From: Castor canadensis
Lineage: Eukaryota; Chordata; Mammalia; Rodentia; Castoridae
Reading direction: 5' to 3'
Length of the DNA stretch: 64,000 nt
NCBI RefSeq assembly: GCF_047511655.1
Contig: NC_133392.1
Location: forward strand, 91,195,042 to 91,259,041
The position numbers were made by a program, and so were the translations under genes. The first letter of the stretch is position 1. Every line of letters begins with the position of its first letter. The notes below the pieces were generated by a model. That model saw only the letters and a program-made list of their open reading frames with translations, ran no database searches and was not told the origin of the DNA. Of this stretch, positions 46,321 through 57,682 are shown piece after piece.

Positions 46321-46531
46321 CTTTTTTGGAGGGGGGGCAGCAATACTGGGGTTTGAACTCAGGGCCTCACACTTGCTAGGCAGGTGCTCTACAACGTGAG
46401 CCACTCTGCCATCTTTTTTTTTGTGTTGAGTATTTTTGAGATAGTGTCTCACGAACTGTTTGCCCAGGTTGTCTTTGAATCTCAATCCTCTTGAGCTCTG
46501 CCTCCTGAGTAGGCATGAGCCACTGGCACCC
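46321..46531 (-). repeat. B1-ID dimeric SINE
   Basis: ATACTGGGGTTTGAACTCAG through GCATGAGCCACTGGCACCC; the CTAGGATTACA segment is deleted. Confidence 0.9.
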
Positions 46532-46539
46532 AGATTGCC

Positions 46540-46766
46540 TTGGGATTATACCTGTAAATATATTGTACTTCAGTCGGTCAAACACCCTCTAGTACTCTTC
46601 CTTATCCTTTCCCCCATACGTTGTACTGTTAACAGTTTTCAGTATGTTTTGTTGTGTCTTGTTCCTACGCAGTTGTGATATATTTCAATATTAATTCCCT
46701 CTCTTTCATTCTTCTTTTCCTCCTCCCTTAGTCTCCTCTAACAGTTCCTCTTTTGGAAACATGTTC

Positions 46767-46797
<31 letters not shown>

Positions 46798-47010
46798 CTT
46801 CTACATATGAGAGAAAACATGACCTTTGTCTTTCTGAACCTGGCTTACTTCACTTAATATAATGTTCTCCAGTTTCGTCCACTTTCCTGTGAATGACAAA
46901 ATTTCATTCTTCTTTATGTCTGAATAGAATTCCATTGTATTTACGTACCACATTTTCTTAATCCATTCGACAGTTACAGGTTACCTGAGCTGTTTCCATA
47001 ACAATTTGTT
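46540..47010 (-). mobile_element. L1 fragment
   Basis: Minus-strand L1 3' sequence: ACATATGAGAGAAAACATGA, GGCTTACTTCACTTAATATA, GAATTCCATTGTATTTACGT, CACATTTTCTTAATCCATTC. It includes a (TA)n at 46,770-46,797. Confidence 0.78.
46770..46797. repeat. (TA)n microsatellite
   Basis: About 14 AT units inside the L1 fragment. Confidence 0.95.
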
Positions 47011-47020
47011 TTTTTTTTTG

Positions 47021-47250
47021 TTTTTTTTTTTTTGCAGTATTAGGGTTTGAACTCGGCCTCACACCTCACGCCTGCGAAGTAGGCATTCTTACCACTTAAG
47101 TCACTCACTTAGCCTTTTTTTGTGTGTGTTGGGTATTTTCAAGATCGGGTCTCACAAACCATTTGCCTGGGCTGGCCTCAAACCATGTTCCTCCTGATTT
47201 CTGCCTTCTGAGTAGCTAGGATTACAGGCGGGAAGCACCTGCATCTAGCA
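47021..47250 (-). repeat. B1-ID dimeric SINE
   Basis: AGTATTAGGGTTTGAACTCG through GTAGCTAGGATTACAGGCGG, inserted at the end of the L1 fragment. Confidence 0.9.
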
Positions 47251-48204
47251 TCATTTTCCTTTTCTTACACAGTTTTTATTTTTTTTTTTTTAGCTTGGTG
47301 TTACTAACAATTTTCTTCTCCGAACAATCTGGTAACTCTAACTTAGTGATATTTTAGCAAAAACTTTAGTTAGCTATTTGTAAAATATCCTGTGCAATAT
47401 TTGGAAGCCCAAATGGTTTAATGTTACTATGTTCCTGTATAATGAAAAGCTATTATTTTCTGACACTTGATTGACATTTTAGAATTCTGATCAGATAGGA
47501 CTTGCGCCTTCTCAAGTTTGAATCGCAAATGAACTTGAACACTTAAAATAGGGTACTGTGTAGGGCTCTTGTAATGAAGATAACTATTTCTGATGAACTC
47601 CCTCTCAGTTTGTAGATACGAGCGATTTGGGAGATGACAGGACAGAAATGGGAATCAAGGATAATTCTTTTTTCTAAAGGATTGACTCATTTTTCCATTG
47701 CTGTGTTCTTTTATACACATTTGCTTACCAGTGTTAACACACTAACTTGTGGTAAGTTATTTACCTGAGTGTTCACTGATTATTCTGTATATTAAGGTTT
47801 GTGGGAGGGACTACAAAAATGTTAAATGTGTGGTACTTAGGAGTGAGATGGAGGTGGAAAAGGTGAAAGAAACTGGTAAGAATAGGGAAGGCTAACGATA
47901 GAGATCATGGGCTGCTGTAAGAGGAAGACTGTGTAGAGGAGTTGAGGATGGTTGAGCTGTGCCTTGAGGATGGGATGGGTGAGAGAAGAGAGCACAGCTA
48001 AAGGCACAGAAACTGAAGAGAATGTGCCCTGTGTGAGACCCAGTCATTGTATAGAGATTTGCTGAGGACCTGCTGTAGTTCAAAAACCTGGCCACAAAGA
48101 TGAGTAAGTACATTAGCAGGAGCAGGAATAACGAGGCCCATCTTGGAGGCTGTCTTCCCCAAAGCTCTGTAAGTTATTGATGTATATTAAGAACCTGGGT
48201 CTTA

Positions 48205-48400
48205 ACTGGACATCAGTGGCTCACAACTGTCAACCTGCTGAGGTTAAAGGGCAGCCTGGACAAGTAGATCACAATACCCAACACAAAAAAGGGCTGGTAG
48301 ATTGGCTTAAGTGGTAGAATGCCTGCCCTGAGTTCAAACCCCAGTACCAATAAATAAATAGATACATACATACATACATAGAGAGCGAGCGAGGGAGCGA
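48205..48400 (+). repeat. B1-ID SINE with expanded tail
   Basis: ATCAGTGGCTCACAACTGTC, GGCTGGTAGATTGGCTTAAG, then GAGTTCAAACCCCAGTACC. An (AAAT)n, (CATA)n and (GAGC)n simple-repeat tail runs to about 48,402. Confidence 0.85.
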
Positions 48401-48630
48401 GAGAACACCTGAGTCTTTAGGGTAGAAATAACATGAATTAGCTAAGGAACTTTTGTGATGGAAAAAACAGATCTCATTAACCAGAATCTTCAATGTTTTT
48501 GCTAAGTCTAAGCTTAGTTTCAATGTTGCACTAGTATTTAGGATAGAAAAGTATTTAAGTAATATCTCTGTACGAATTATATGCTTTGAATGAAATCACT
48601 TAAAGTGGATTACAAGAACTGTCTACCCCC

Positions 48631-48843
48631 CTTTCCCTGAAGGACTTGAGTTTGAGCTCAGGACCATGAGCTTAGAAGCAGGCACTCTACCATCTGAGCT
48701 ACACTTCCAGTGTATTTTGCGGTGGGTTATTTGGAAGATGTGGTCTTGTGAACTTGTTGCCTGGGCTGGGCTCAAACCTGGATCTTCCCTGTCTCAGGAT
48801 CCCAAGTAGCTGGAATGACAGGTGTGAGCCACCAGCTCCCAGC
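48631..48843 (-). repeat. B1-ID dimeric SINE, diverged
   Basis: GAGTTTGAGCTCAGGACCAT through AGTAGCTGGAATGACAGGTG. Confidence 0.85.
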
Positions 48844-48859
48844 AAGAGCTCAGTTTTGC

Positions 48860-48948
48860 AGGTGGGAGAGGGCAGTACAGGGTTGGGCTCAAGACCTATA
48901 CTTCCTGGACATTTTACTCCACCACTTGAGCCATGCTGCCAGCCCCCA
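48860..48948 (-). repeat. ID-like SINE, diverged
   Basis: CAGTACAGGGTTGGGCTCAA, then TCCACCACTTGAGCCATGCT. Confidence 0.75.
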
Positions 48949-49019
48949 GTTTCTGATTTCTGTTTTCAGTTGCTATAGATAGATTTTCATGCATAGTATT
49001 GAAAGGTTAAATGGTGCTA

Positions 49020-49160
49020 GAAGGTAAGGAGTATAGAATTTTGGAAACTGAGATTTGTGTCCTGTTTTTGTAATGAAAAATGTGACCTTGGGCAATCCTG
49101 TTAATCTCTCTGAGCCTTAGTTTTCTGTCTTTCATACAGAAACTTACATAAAATAAAGTA
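49020..49160 (+). repeat. MIR fragment
   Basis: TGTGACCTTGGGCAATCCTG, then TGAGCCTTAGTTTTCTGTC is the MIR core. Confidence 0.65.
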
Positions 49161-49617
49161 CATGGAGAATGGTAGGCTTTATGAAACTTAATAAGCTCTT
49201 CATTTTCTTTCAGAAAAGGTACAATAATAATAATTTCAAATGTCTCACTGCCTCCCAGTTTTCTGTCTAGCTTCTAACCTAAAAAATGCTACTAGATAAT
49301 TCTTCAGCTTTGCATGATTATTTTTCCTAGAAAAGACCAGACTGCCCTTGCTTCTTATATACCTGAAGTATGTAGCATTAGTATTTTGGAACCTCTAGCA
49401 ACATATAGGAAGAAAAAATAGTTCAAAATAACTTACTACTTTAAAAATGGTAAGATAGCTTTTGCACTGAAATTATTGCAATTTTACTGCAGTTGCTAAG
49501 ATTTTATTATGAAAATTATTTATTAGAATCTGTATTTAGAAGTACTTCAAATAAGAAAGTATATTAGGTGGCTGTATACATGTTACCTACTAATAGTGAA
49601 TAAAATGATCTCTTTCT

Positions 49618-49712
49618 GGTGGTAGTGGTGTTTTAGATAATATTGGAAATGAACCCATGGCCTTGTGCATGCTAGGAAAGCACTTTGTCACTGAGCTACA
49701 TTCCCAGCCTAA
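49618..49712 (-). repeat. ID-like SINE, diverged
   Basis: GGCCTTGTGCATGCTAGGAA, then CACTGAGCTACATTCCCAGC. Confidence 0.8.
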
Positions 49713-50927
49713 GAATTCTTATTAATTTATGGATTGTATTACAGATTTATTTCTTTAATGTATTTAAAAAAATTTGCCCCCCAAATCTTAGGTGAATGGC
49801 ATGGCTTTTGTAAGATATTTATTTATTCATGTTTTCTTCATAAAATTCACTTGTGGGTCCTGGAATCTGGGCAACAACCCTAACTAATGGTGCATATATA
49901 GTGAATTTAGAGAATTGTAGTTTCCATATTGCTTGACCCCGAAACCTGATTTGCTGCTAACTTTTTTCTTCTAATGAAACTACAGTAACAGTGCTAGTCT
50001 AATCAAGTTTGTTTATATGGTTTGTCATGGATAATCCACTATATAATGCTTTCCTCTGACTTGATTGATCTGTATAGTATGAGTCTATGTTCTAGTGCTA
50101 GATTTGTAATGGAGCCCTTGGTTGTTCTTAAAGCTTTTAGGTTGCAGTGGGCTTATGATGTGTTAGGTTTATACAAAGCATAAACCTCTTTTTCTTTTGA
50201 GATTAACCCAGGTTTATTTTTAAAATCATCATAAAAATGGTTTGCAACCATCAACAATTAAATTTTAGCTGTGATCAAGCTAGAATACAACACCTTGCTT
50301 GACTTAGCCTCTGTTTTTAGGTGTACATTGATTGAGTTGTAAGTTCCCTTTCTTGGAAAAAAAAAAAAACTGGTTGGGTAACTTTTGTCCTAATGCTCAT
50401 GGTGTATAATTTGGTATGTCATTGTACAGAAGTGAATTCATGGAAACTTTTTGGTTATGTGAAATCATATACTGAAGTCCTATTCTGTTAGTATGTCCTT
50501 TGTTTCATAGGACTTTAAAATGGAGTTTTGGTTTTCATTGTGAACATTTATAACTAGACCTGAATATTTTGCAGAGTTTTGTTGGTTATGTTAATAGGAC
50601 AAGTAGTAATTCATAATCTAAGTTTGTAGACACTGGAAAGCCAAATTTATGAAGAAAGACTAACAGACTTAAGTTGTAGTTTTAAAAAATGAATATGTAA
50701 TAAAACTTCGGTGTTCAATCTTTCTGAATGAGGTGAAAAGACACTTAGGGCACTATTATGTCTTACTACAAATATCTTAACAAAAGAACAAAGAAATCTT
50801 TTTTTTTTATCTGTTTTGTTTTTAGAATAAAGCAAACCCTTTTTTGCCCCAAGTTTCTCTGCTAGTCTCTCTACCTAGAACACAATTTCACCCCATCCTC
50901 CACCCCTGCCCCATATCCCCTCTTGTG

Positions 50928-51072
50928 TCTTTTTTTTATTATTGTTTTATTATTCATATGTGCATACAAGGCTTGGGTCATTTCTTCCCCCTGCCCCACC
51001 CCCCTCCCTTACCACCCACTCCGCCCCCTCCCTCTCCCCCCCACCCCCTCAATACCTGGCAGAAACTATTTT
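50928..51072 (-). repeat. L1 3' end fragment (C-rich on this strand)
   Basis: TTTATTATTCATATGTGCAT, ACAAGGCTTGGGTCATTTC, then a C-rich tract ending ACCTGGCAG. This looks like a G-rich L1 3'UTR read on the minus strand. The apparent open frame here is low-complexity. Confidence 0.55.
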
Positions 51073-51309
51073 GCCCTTATCTCTAATTAAAGAACAAAGA
51101 AATCTTGAGAAAATGTGTGTTTGTTTTCCTCTACTCTTGTTCCTCTCCAAATCTATTGATGACAAAGAATTAGCCCACTGTCTTGTGCTTTTGTAAGGAT
51201 ACTGAATTCTGGATTTTCTAGGGATCAGTGTTCAACTTTTATTAAGAGAAACAGTGCATTTTGTTACAGGTTTTATCTGTGTTTATACCAAACAACCTTG
51301 TGTCTAGAT

Positions 51310-51690
51310 GGTGATGTGTGTAATGGTTAATTTTGGTTGTCAACTTAATTGGATTGAGAAGCTTCTATGAGATTAGTAAAGCATGCCTCTAGGTGTGTCT
51401 GTGAGGGTGTTTCCAGAGAGGTTTTACGAATGGGGGAGGATCCACCCTGCATATGTGTGGCACCAGCCCATAGTCTTGGGGGGTTCATCAATAAATTGGG
51501 AAAAGGAGAAAATCAGCTAGTGCATCCCCCCCCCCCACTTCCTGGCTACTGTGATGTGATGCACTTGTTCTGCCACGTCCACCTTGCCATGATGAACTGA
51601 AACCTTGAGCCAAATAAATCTTTCCTTAAATTATTTCTCTCAGGAGACCTTTGGTCACAGCAATAAGAAAGGCTGACTTAACACAGTGAT
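51310..51690 (+). repeat. LTR-like interspersed repeat
   Basis: TGTAATGGTTAATTTTGGTT, CTCTAGGTGTGTCTGTGAGG, GAGCCAAATAAATCTTTCC (AATAAA) and GGCTGACTTAACACA. The boundaries fit a known ancient LTR-like repeat. A poly-C run lies at 51,527-51,537. Confidence 0.6.
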
Positions 51691-51865
51691 AACTGATATT
51701 AATTATGTGTGTTCCATGTGCCAATCAGTGTGCTCAATACTTTATACATTATCTCACTTAATCCTCAGGGGAAATTTAGAGAAGTAAGTTCATTTTTGTA
51801 GTGACTTACCAGAGTGAAGAAAGGGGTTCAGAGAGGTTAAGTAATTTGTCCAAAGTAGAGCTGTC
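51690..51865 (+). repeat. MIR/MIR3-like fragment
   Basis: ATTATCTCACTTAATCCTCA, then AGAGAGGTTAAGTAATTTGT. Confidence 0.6.
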
Positions 51866-51959
51866 ATAGGATATAAGGGTTTATGCCTCTTGGATCCTGC
51901 TATACTTACTGCTGTATTTCTGAAGGCCAAAAGTAAAATTAGTATGTTTTTCTTACTTG

Positions 51960-52136
51960 GTGCAAACTCTGCCTCACACTTGCTAAGCAGGCACCCTACC
52001 ACTTGAGCCACTCTGTCAGCCCTTTTATGTGTTGGATATTTTTGAGACATTCTCACAAACTGTTTGCCTGGGCTTGTCTCGAATCTCTGCCTCCTGAGTA
52101 GCTAGGACTACAGGTGTGTCACTAGCACCTGGCTAG
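51960..52136 (-). repeat. B1-ID SINE, diverged
   Basis: TCACACTTGCTAAGCAGGCA through GTAGCTAGGACTACAGGTGT. Confidence 0.87.
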
Positions 52137-52234
52137 CCTTGATACTTCTGTGAGTCCTGAAGGTTCTTTCTCTTGAACACATCCCTATTTCTTCTACCTG
52201 TTTCTGCTTCCACTGGTGGAACTGAACTGGTGAC

Positions 52235-52580
52235 CTTACCTGAACTATTAGAATAGTTTCCTTATCGTTAGCAGCCTTTATTATTGCCCACCTACATTAT
52301 ACTCAAAGCAGTCAGGGACGTTCTTCAAATGGAAAGGAGATGATGTTATTTTCCTGCCTAAAACCCTTCAACACTTTTGCATTGCACTTCAGAGAAACCA
52401 ACCCTACCTTCCAGCCTTACTTAGTATACTGTCAGACACAATGACTGTTGATGTTTTCTTACTTAACAAGTTCATTACCACCTCAGGTCTTTGTATGGGC
52501 TGTGTCCTCTACCAGGGCTGCTCTGGTCATTGATTCTTTTGCTGATTCCATATCATTTAGGTCTTAGTTCATGTCACCAT
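52235..52580 (+). repeat. L2, left part
   Basis: CTGAACTATTAGAATAGTTT, AAAACCCTTCAACACTTTTG, then CATATCATTTAGGTCTTAGT follow the L2 3' order. It is interrupted by an LTR and resumes at 52,951. Confidence 0.78.
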
Positions 52581-52950
52581 CTATATTAGTCAGTTTTTCA
52601 TCAGTGTGGCAAATATCTGTCATATTTAAAAGGAGGAAAGATTTGTTTTGGCTCAAGTCTTCAGACCATGGTTGGCCAGTTCCATTGCTGTGGACCCAAG
52701 GTGAGGCTGAACATCGTGGTAGAGAACATGTGAGAGAGTAAAACAGCTCAGCTGTGGTGGACAGGAGGCAGAGAGATACAGGAGGGGGTCAGGACAAGGT
52801 GTAACTCCAAGGATATGCCCCCAGGAATCTCCTCCTTCCAGTTAGGCACCCTCTGCTAGTTTCCAACATCACCTAAATTGTGCTAGCAGTTGCAGACCAA
52901 GGCTTCAACACATGAGCCTCTGGGGGGCATTTCATATTCAAACCATAACA
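52581..52950 (-). repeat. MaLR-type LTR inserted in L2
   Basis: Minus-strand copy: ATATTAGTCAGTTTTTCATC to ATTCAAACCATAACA. CCAT flanks both sides (52,577-52,580 and 52,951-52,954). Confidence 0.8.
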
Positions 52951-53178
52951 CCATTTCAGTGTAGCCTTCTCTGACTAATCTAGATATTCTCTACCCCAAC
53001 ACTTTCATAATTATCATGTTTCATTTTCTTTGTAGTTCTCATCATTCTGTTATGTTAGTTTATTGCTTGCTTCTTTAATGTCTTTGCTTATCTTTATTTT
53101 CTAGAAATCAAAGCCTAGAAAACTATGCTTGGTACATAGTAGTAGCTCAATTACTATTTATTGAATGAATGGAAATTT
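52951..53178 (+). repeat. L2, right part
   Basis: AGTGTAGCCTTCTCTGACTA, then TGCTTGGTACATAGTAGTAG and ATTTATTGAATGAATGG, the typical L2 terminus. Confidence 0.82.
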
Positions 53179-53934
53179 TCATCTGACTTTAGCATCATTG
53201 TGAATATCATCTGCCAGTCTCAAATATTTAAAATGGATTGTGAACTTGTGATCCTCAGTCCATGTCTGGCCTAGAGATACATTTCACTTGACTTGTTCCA
53301 TAAGGTTGTTTGAGTTGTAACTTATAGTCAAGGGCACAGATGCTTAGTGTACAACTTCATGAATTGTACTTATGTGTGTACTATATAACTATCTGTCAGA
53401 TAATGATGTTTAACATTTGTGGAAACCCAGAAGGCTTTCATAGCTCTTTCTTGCCTCTGCCACTTCCCACAGGGTAACTTGCATAGAATTAAGTAGCCTC
53501 TAACATTTAACAATTGGAAGACTTCATATAAAAATCCAGAATTCCAACATCTCTAAAAATTCAAGGATCTGTCAAGAAGTACCTGCTTTCTCTTTTGACT
53601 ACAGCTTACTATAGTGGAGAAGAAGCTTTCTGAAGTGTTGGCATGTGCCCTCCTTCTCTCCCTGACCTTGAAATCAATTGCCAGTTGCCACTTAACAATT
53701 TCATTAGAATTGTTTTTCTTAGATTGAGAAATAGTGCCATTTTTAAGACTTTTCTGGCATATTGCCAACTTACTGGTGATATTATAAATTGATGTTATTG
53801 TTAAACAATGAACAGTGAGTGTTCATATCCCTACAACTGTGCCAACACTAGGAATTACAAAGTTCTGTTAATATATTTAGAAAATATAAAAAATTGGAAT
53901 GCTGGCCAAGTTTTTCATCTTCTCTACTTTATTT

Positions 53935-56550
53935 TAAAAGACATAATATAGAAATACGTAGCATATGTTAATTGTACAAAGGGGTTTCACTGTTATATCT
54001 ACATACATGCATATAAAATACTTTGACCAAATTCACCTCCTCTGTTAGACCTTCTCACCTCCCCTCCTTTAAGTTTTTAATGGGTTTCAGTATGATATTT
54101 TCATATATATATGATGTACTTTGATCATATTCATCCCCTCATCACCCTTCCCCACTCCCCTTCTCATACATTCCCTCCCAAAATAATCCTTGTTTTACAT
54201 TCACATCATTTTTTAAGGCCTAGATTCCACATGAGTGAAACTGTGACATTTGTCTTTGTGAGCTTAACCCATCTCACTCAATGTGATGATTTCCAGTTCC
54301 TTTTCCTTCAAACAACATAATTTCTTTATTGCTGAATAACACTCCATTGATATATACCACGTTTTCTTTATCCATTTGCTAATTGTTGGCTGATTCCATA
54401 CTTGGCTTTTGTAAATGGTGCTGCTATAAACATGGATGTGCAGATAGCTCTATTGTGTTTAACTTACATTCCTTTAGATATGTGCCCAAGAGTGGCATAT
54501 AGCAGGATCATATATCATATAATAGTTCTAGTTTTAGTCTTTTGAGGAACCTCTATACTGATTTCCATAGTTGCTGGACTTTTACGCTCCCACTAACAAC
54601 CCACCACTCCCTGCATCTTTGCCAACATTTATTGTTTTCTTGATGATAACCGTTTTGACTGGGTGAGATGGAATCTCAGTGTTTTGATTTGCATTTCCTG
54701 TATGGCTAAGAATGTTCACCTTTTTTTTCATGTATTTATGGGCCATTTTTACTTCTTTTGAGAATGGCCTGCCCAGTAATTGAATTATTATTTGGTAATT
54801 AGTTTTTTGAGGTCTTTATATATTCTAGATATTAATACTTTGATAACTAGCTGGCAAAGATTTTTCTCCCATTCTTGTCCTTTGATTCTGATAATTGTTT
54901 CCTTTGGTGTGCAGAAGTCTTTTAATTTGATGTTATACCATCTGTCAATTCTCATTATGTCTTAAGCAATTAGAGCCCTATTCAGAAAGTTCTTGCCTAG
55001 GTATATACCTTCTAGTGTTTATCTTTTTTTTCCTTTTTGTTTTTTTGTAGGGCTACATTTTGAGTTCAGGACTTGGTGCTTGCAAAAACAGGTGCTGTGC
55101 TGCTTGAGCCACAACTCCAGTCCGTTTCGCTCTGGTTATTTTAGAGCCAGGGCCTTGAGAACTATTTGCCCTGTTATTTTTGGAGATGGGGGTCTTGCAG
55201 ACTATTTTCCCAGGCTGACCTCGAACTGTGATTCTCCTTATCTCAGCCTCCCAAGTAGCCACTGGTGCTGACTTGGACTTTGTATTTTTCCTGTGTTTCC
55301 CTGTAGTGGTTTCAAAGTTTCATTCATACATTAAGATCTTTGATACGTTTTGAATTGATTTTTGTACAGGATGAGAGAGGGGGATCTAATTTCAGATTTT
55401 TATATATGGATATACAGTTTTCTCAACACCATTTGTTGAAGAAACTGTCTTGCTGTCTTTTCTCCAACATACAGTTTTGACTCCTCTGTCAAAAATCAGC
55501 TGTGCGGGTTTATTTCTGGGTCTTCTATCTTATTCTGTTTGCGTGACTTGTTGCTATGGCTCTGTAGTATAACTTGAGGTCAGGTATTGTGATACCTCCA
55601 GCACTGCTCTTTTTGCTTAGGATTGCTTTGACTATTGGGGGTCTTTTATGCTTCCATATGAATTTTAGAATTGGTTGTCCTATTTCTGTGAAGAGTGACA
55701 CTGGGATTTTGATGGGATTGCTTTCAGTAATATAACCATTTTCACAGTATTCTGCCAATCCACAAACATTGGAGGTCTTCAGTTTCTTTCTTCAATGTTT
55801 TATAGTTTTCATTGTAGAGATCTTTCACTTCCTTGATTAAGTTTATTCCTAGGTATTTTATTTTTCAAGGCTATTGTGAATGGGATTGTTTTCCTGATTT
55901 CTTTCTTAGCCTGATCTTCTTGGTATGTAGAGAAGCTACTGATTTTTGTGTGTTGATTTTTGTATCTAGCTTCTTTGCTGAAAGTGTTTATTATATCTAA
56001 GAATTTTTTGGTGGAGTCTTTCAGGGTCTTTTAAGTATAGGACATAGGATCTCATCATCTGCAAAATAGGGATACTTTGAGTTCTTCCTTTCCTATTAGT
56101 ATCCCTTCTGTTTCTTTCTCTTGCCTTATTTCTCTGGCTAGGACTTCAAACACAGTGGAGTCAACACCCTGTCTCATTCCTGACTTTAGAGGAAATGGTT
56201 TCAGTTATTTTTATTCTGTGGGTTTGTCCTTAGCCTAAGGTGTGTTGCTTCTGTTCCTAGTTTGTGCAGAGCTTTTTACCATGAAGTGATGTTGGATTTT
56301 GTCAAAGGCTTTTTCTGTGTCTATTGAGATGATTATGTAGTTTGTACTTTACTCTGTTTGTGTGCTATATATATGATTATGTGTTCATTGATTTGCATAT
56401 GTGGAACCATCCTTGTATGCCTGAGATGAAACCAACTTCACTGTGGTGTATGATCTTTTTGGTATGTTATTAAAATTGGTTTACAAGAATTTTATTGAGA
56501 ATTTTTGCATCTATGTTCATCAAGGAAATTGGTCTGCAGTTTTTTTGTTG
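53935..56550 (-). mobile_element. L1, 5'-truncated, in intron 1
   Basis: About 2.6 kb of antisense L1: 3'UTR (53,935 on), then ORF2 C-terminal half read toward lower coordinates. A readable piece at 55,758-55,525 holds [18 protein letters not shown] and [14 protein letters not shown], typical of the L1 ORF2 region after RT. Frameshifts and stops elsewhere and a SINE at about 55,030-55,270 make it inactive. The endonuclease and RT active sites lie upstream of the truncation and are absent. Its position ends about 0.3 kb before SSX2IP exon 2. Confidence 0.9.
55030..55270 (-). repeat. SINE of a second B1-ID subfamily
   Basis: GGGCTACATTTTGAGTTCAG (ID half), then TTGGAGATGGGGGTCTTGCA and CTCAGCCTCCCAAGTAGCCA (B1 half). 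It shares the GGAGATGGGGGTCTTG variant with 63,483-63,702 and is inserted in the L1. Confidence 0.85.
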
Positions 56551-56839
56551 TGCACTTACCTGGAAAGCCTTTAACTTTGATCCTTATGTATTTTATACAT
56601 ATGTATTATTTGTTTTATATAATTATTAATCTCTATTGTGTTCTGTGTCTTCATGGTAATAAATACTGCAAAATTCTTGTTTTTGAAGCACATATGTCTA
56701 ATTCTCGCACGTTGGTTTATACTGGCTTTCATATTTTAAATTAGATGCAATTATTCTGTCATTTGCCTTTAAGGAGATGCCTACATAGAAGAGTGACAGC
56801 AGCTGTTCTTCATGTTTCAGTTCTGAACTATCTCCTCAG

Positions 56840-56905
56840 GTGTCCTGGCTCTGGAATTTGCTATGGGAGATTGGATGACTGTTACAGATCCAGGTCTGTC
56901 TACAG
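56840..56905 (+). other. SSX2IP: SSX2IP exon 2 (5'UTR end plus first coding bases)
   Basis: The donor after 56,905 is ACAG followed by GTAACT. Two acceptors are possible: TCTCCTCAG ending at 56,839, or CATGTTTCAG ending at 56,820 with a good pyrimidine tract. They differ by 19 nt of untranslated leader only, so the protein is unaffected. The lower-numbered acceptor has the longer upstream tract, so the exon may begin at 56,821. Confidence 0.8.
56863..56905 (+). CDS. SSX2IP: SSX2IP coding exon 2 (residues 1-14)
   Basis: The start codon is at 56,863. It opens MGDWMTVTDPGLST, the N-terminus I remember for mammalian SSX2IP. The exon ends in phase 1 (one base of the next codon, a G) and joins exon 3 to complete a Glu codon. 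A second Met lies at residue 5. This stretch is before the ADIP domain and has no membrane segment or signal peptide, as expected for a cytoplasmic/centrosomal protein. It is too short to call from ORF length; the call depends on the family match and on the frame joining cleanly to exon 3. Confidence 0.93.
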
Positions 56906-57122
56906 GTAACTGAGTCTAAAATAATTGGAAATAGTAAAGGTGAATTTTTCAACAAAATAAAATAGTTAACGCAGATATTGAAGATATGACTAGAGGGAGC
57001 CATAAATGAGTATAAAATGCCTATTTTTCATCTTCAAAGAGAATTAGGATAGTAGATTATTTGTATCCATTATCATTATTATTATCCATGTAATGAATAG
57101 ATAATAGATTCATTATATATAT

Positions 57123-57155
57123 TTATATATAGATTTTTTAAAAATCTATATATAA
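57123..57155. repeat. AT palindrome, 16-bp arms
   Basis: The arms 57,123-57,138 and 57,140-57,155 are perfect reverse complements around one base, in intron 2 about 360 bp before exon 3. Confidence 0.9.
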
Positions 57156-57512
57156 TAAATAGATTATTTTTAAGAAAATTTTGTACTTGAAATATGTTCA
57201 TTGGTTACTTATTTTTCTCCAGTTCTTTTAGAGACATAAATTTTGACATAAGTGTTTTTCGATTATTTTTATAAATCTAAAGTAGTTGAGGTTAAGTTTT
57301 GTTGTCACTTAACATTCGTACCAAGAACACCACTTAAAATATATAGGTTTCATATAAAAATGGCTTTTTCCTAATTTAAAAGTACTTTAAAATACATATA
57401 AAGTGTGTGTGTGTGGGTGTGTGTGTATTTATAATTCAAAAACTTTGATAATGGAGATTTTTAACTTTACATGCATTTTTATAAATTATTTATATGAATT
57501 CTTTTCTTTCAG

Positions 57513-57682
57513 AAAGCAAAAATATCTCTCAGTATACCTCAGAAACAAAGATGTCTCCATCAAGTTTATATTCACAGCAAGTGCTATGTTCTTCAATACC
57601 TTTATCAAAAAATGTGCACAGTTTTTTCAGTGCCTTCTGCACAGAAGAGAATATTGAACAAAGTATTTCATATCTTGATCAG
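57513..57682 (+). CDS. SSX2IP: SSX2IP coding exon 3 (residues 15-71)
   Basis: The acceptor TTTCTTTCAG ends at 57,512 and the donor GTAACA begins at 57,683. The 170 nt plus the carried G give 57 codons with no stop. The segment is rich in Ser/Thr (for example SPSSLYSQ near residues 30-37) and ends YLDQ. It is probably a flexible N-terminal tail leading into the ADIP domain. The exon ends in phase 0. Intron 2 (56,906-57,512) is only 607 nt and contains a 16-bp AT palindrome and a short TG tract. Confidence 0.96.

Larger units (their letters stand above)
38298..56839 (+). other. SSX2IP: SSX2IP intron 1
   Basis: A long first intron of about 18.5 kb, if exon 1 ends at 38,297. It holds at least 13 SINE copies, several MIRs, an L2 split by a MaLR-type LTR, two antisense L1 fragments and a fold-back duplication. 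Stretches where I see no recognisable element or gene are 38,730-39,590, 40,150-41,190, 41,600-42,275, 45,420-46,320, 47,250-48,200, 49,160-49,615, 49,715-50,925 and 53,180-53,930. Confidence 0.85.

Noticed and set aside
48350-48402. Short regularly spaced repeats as a CRISPR-like array
   Set aside because: Simple (AAAT)n/(CATA)n/(GAGC)n microsatellite at a SINE tail in a mammalian genome.
50844-51196. Proline-rich frames
   Set aside because: They translate the C-rich tract of a reversed L1 3' end.
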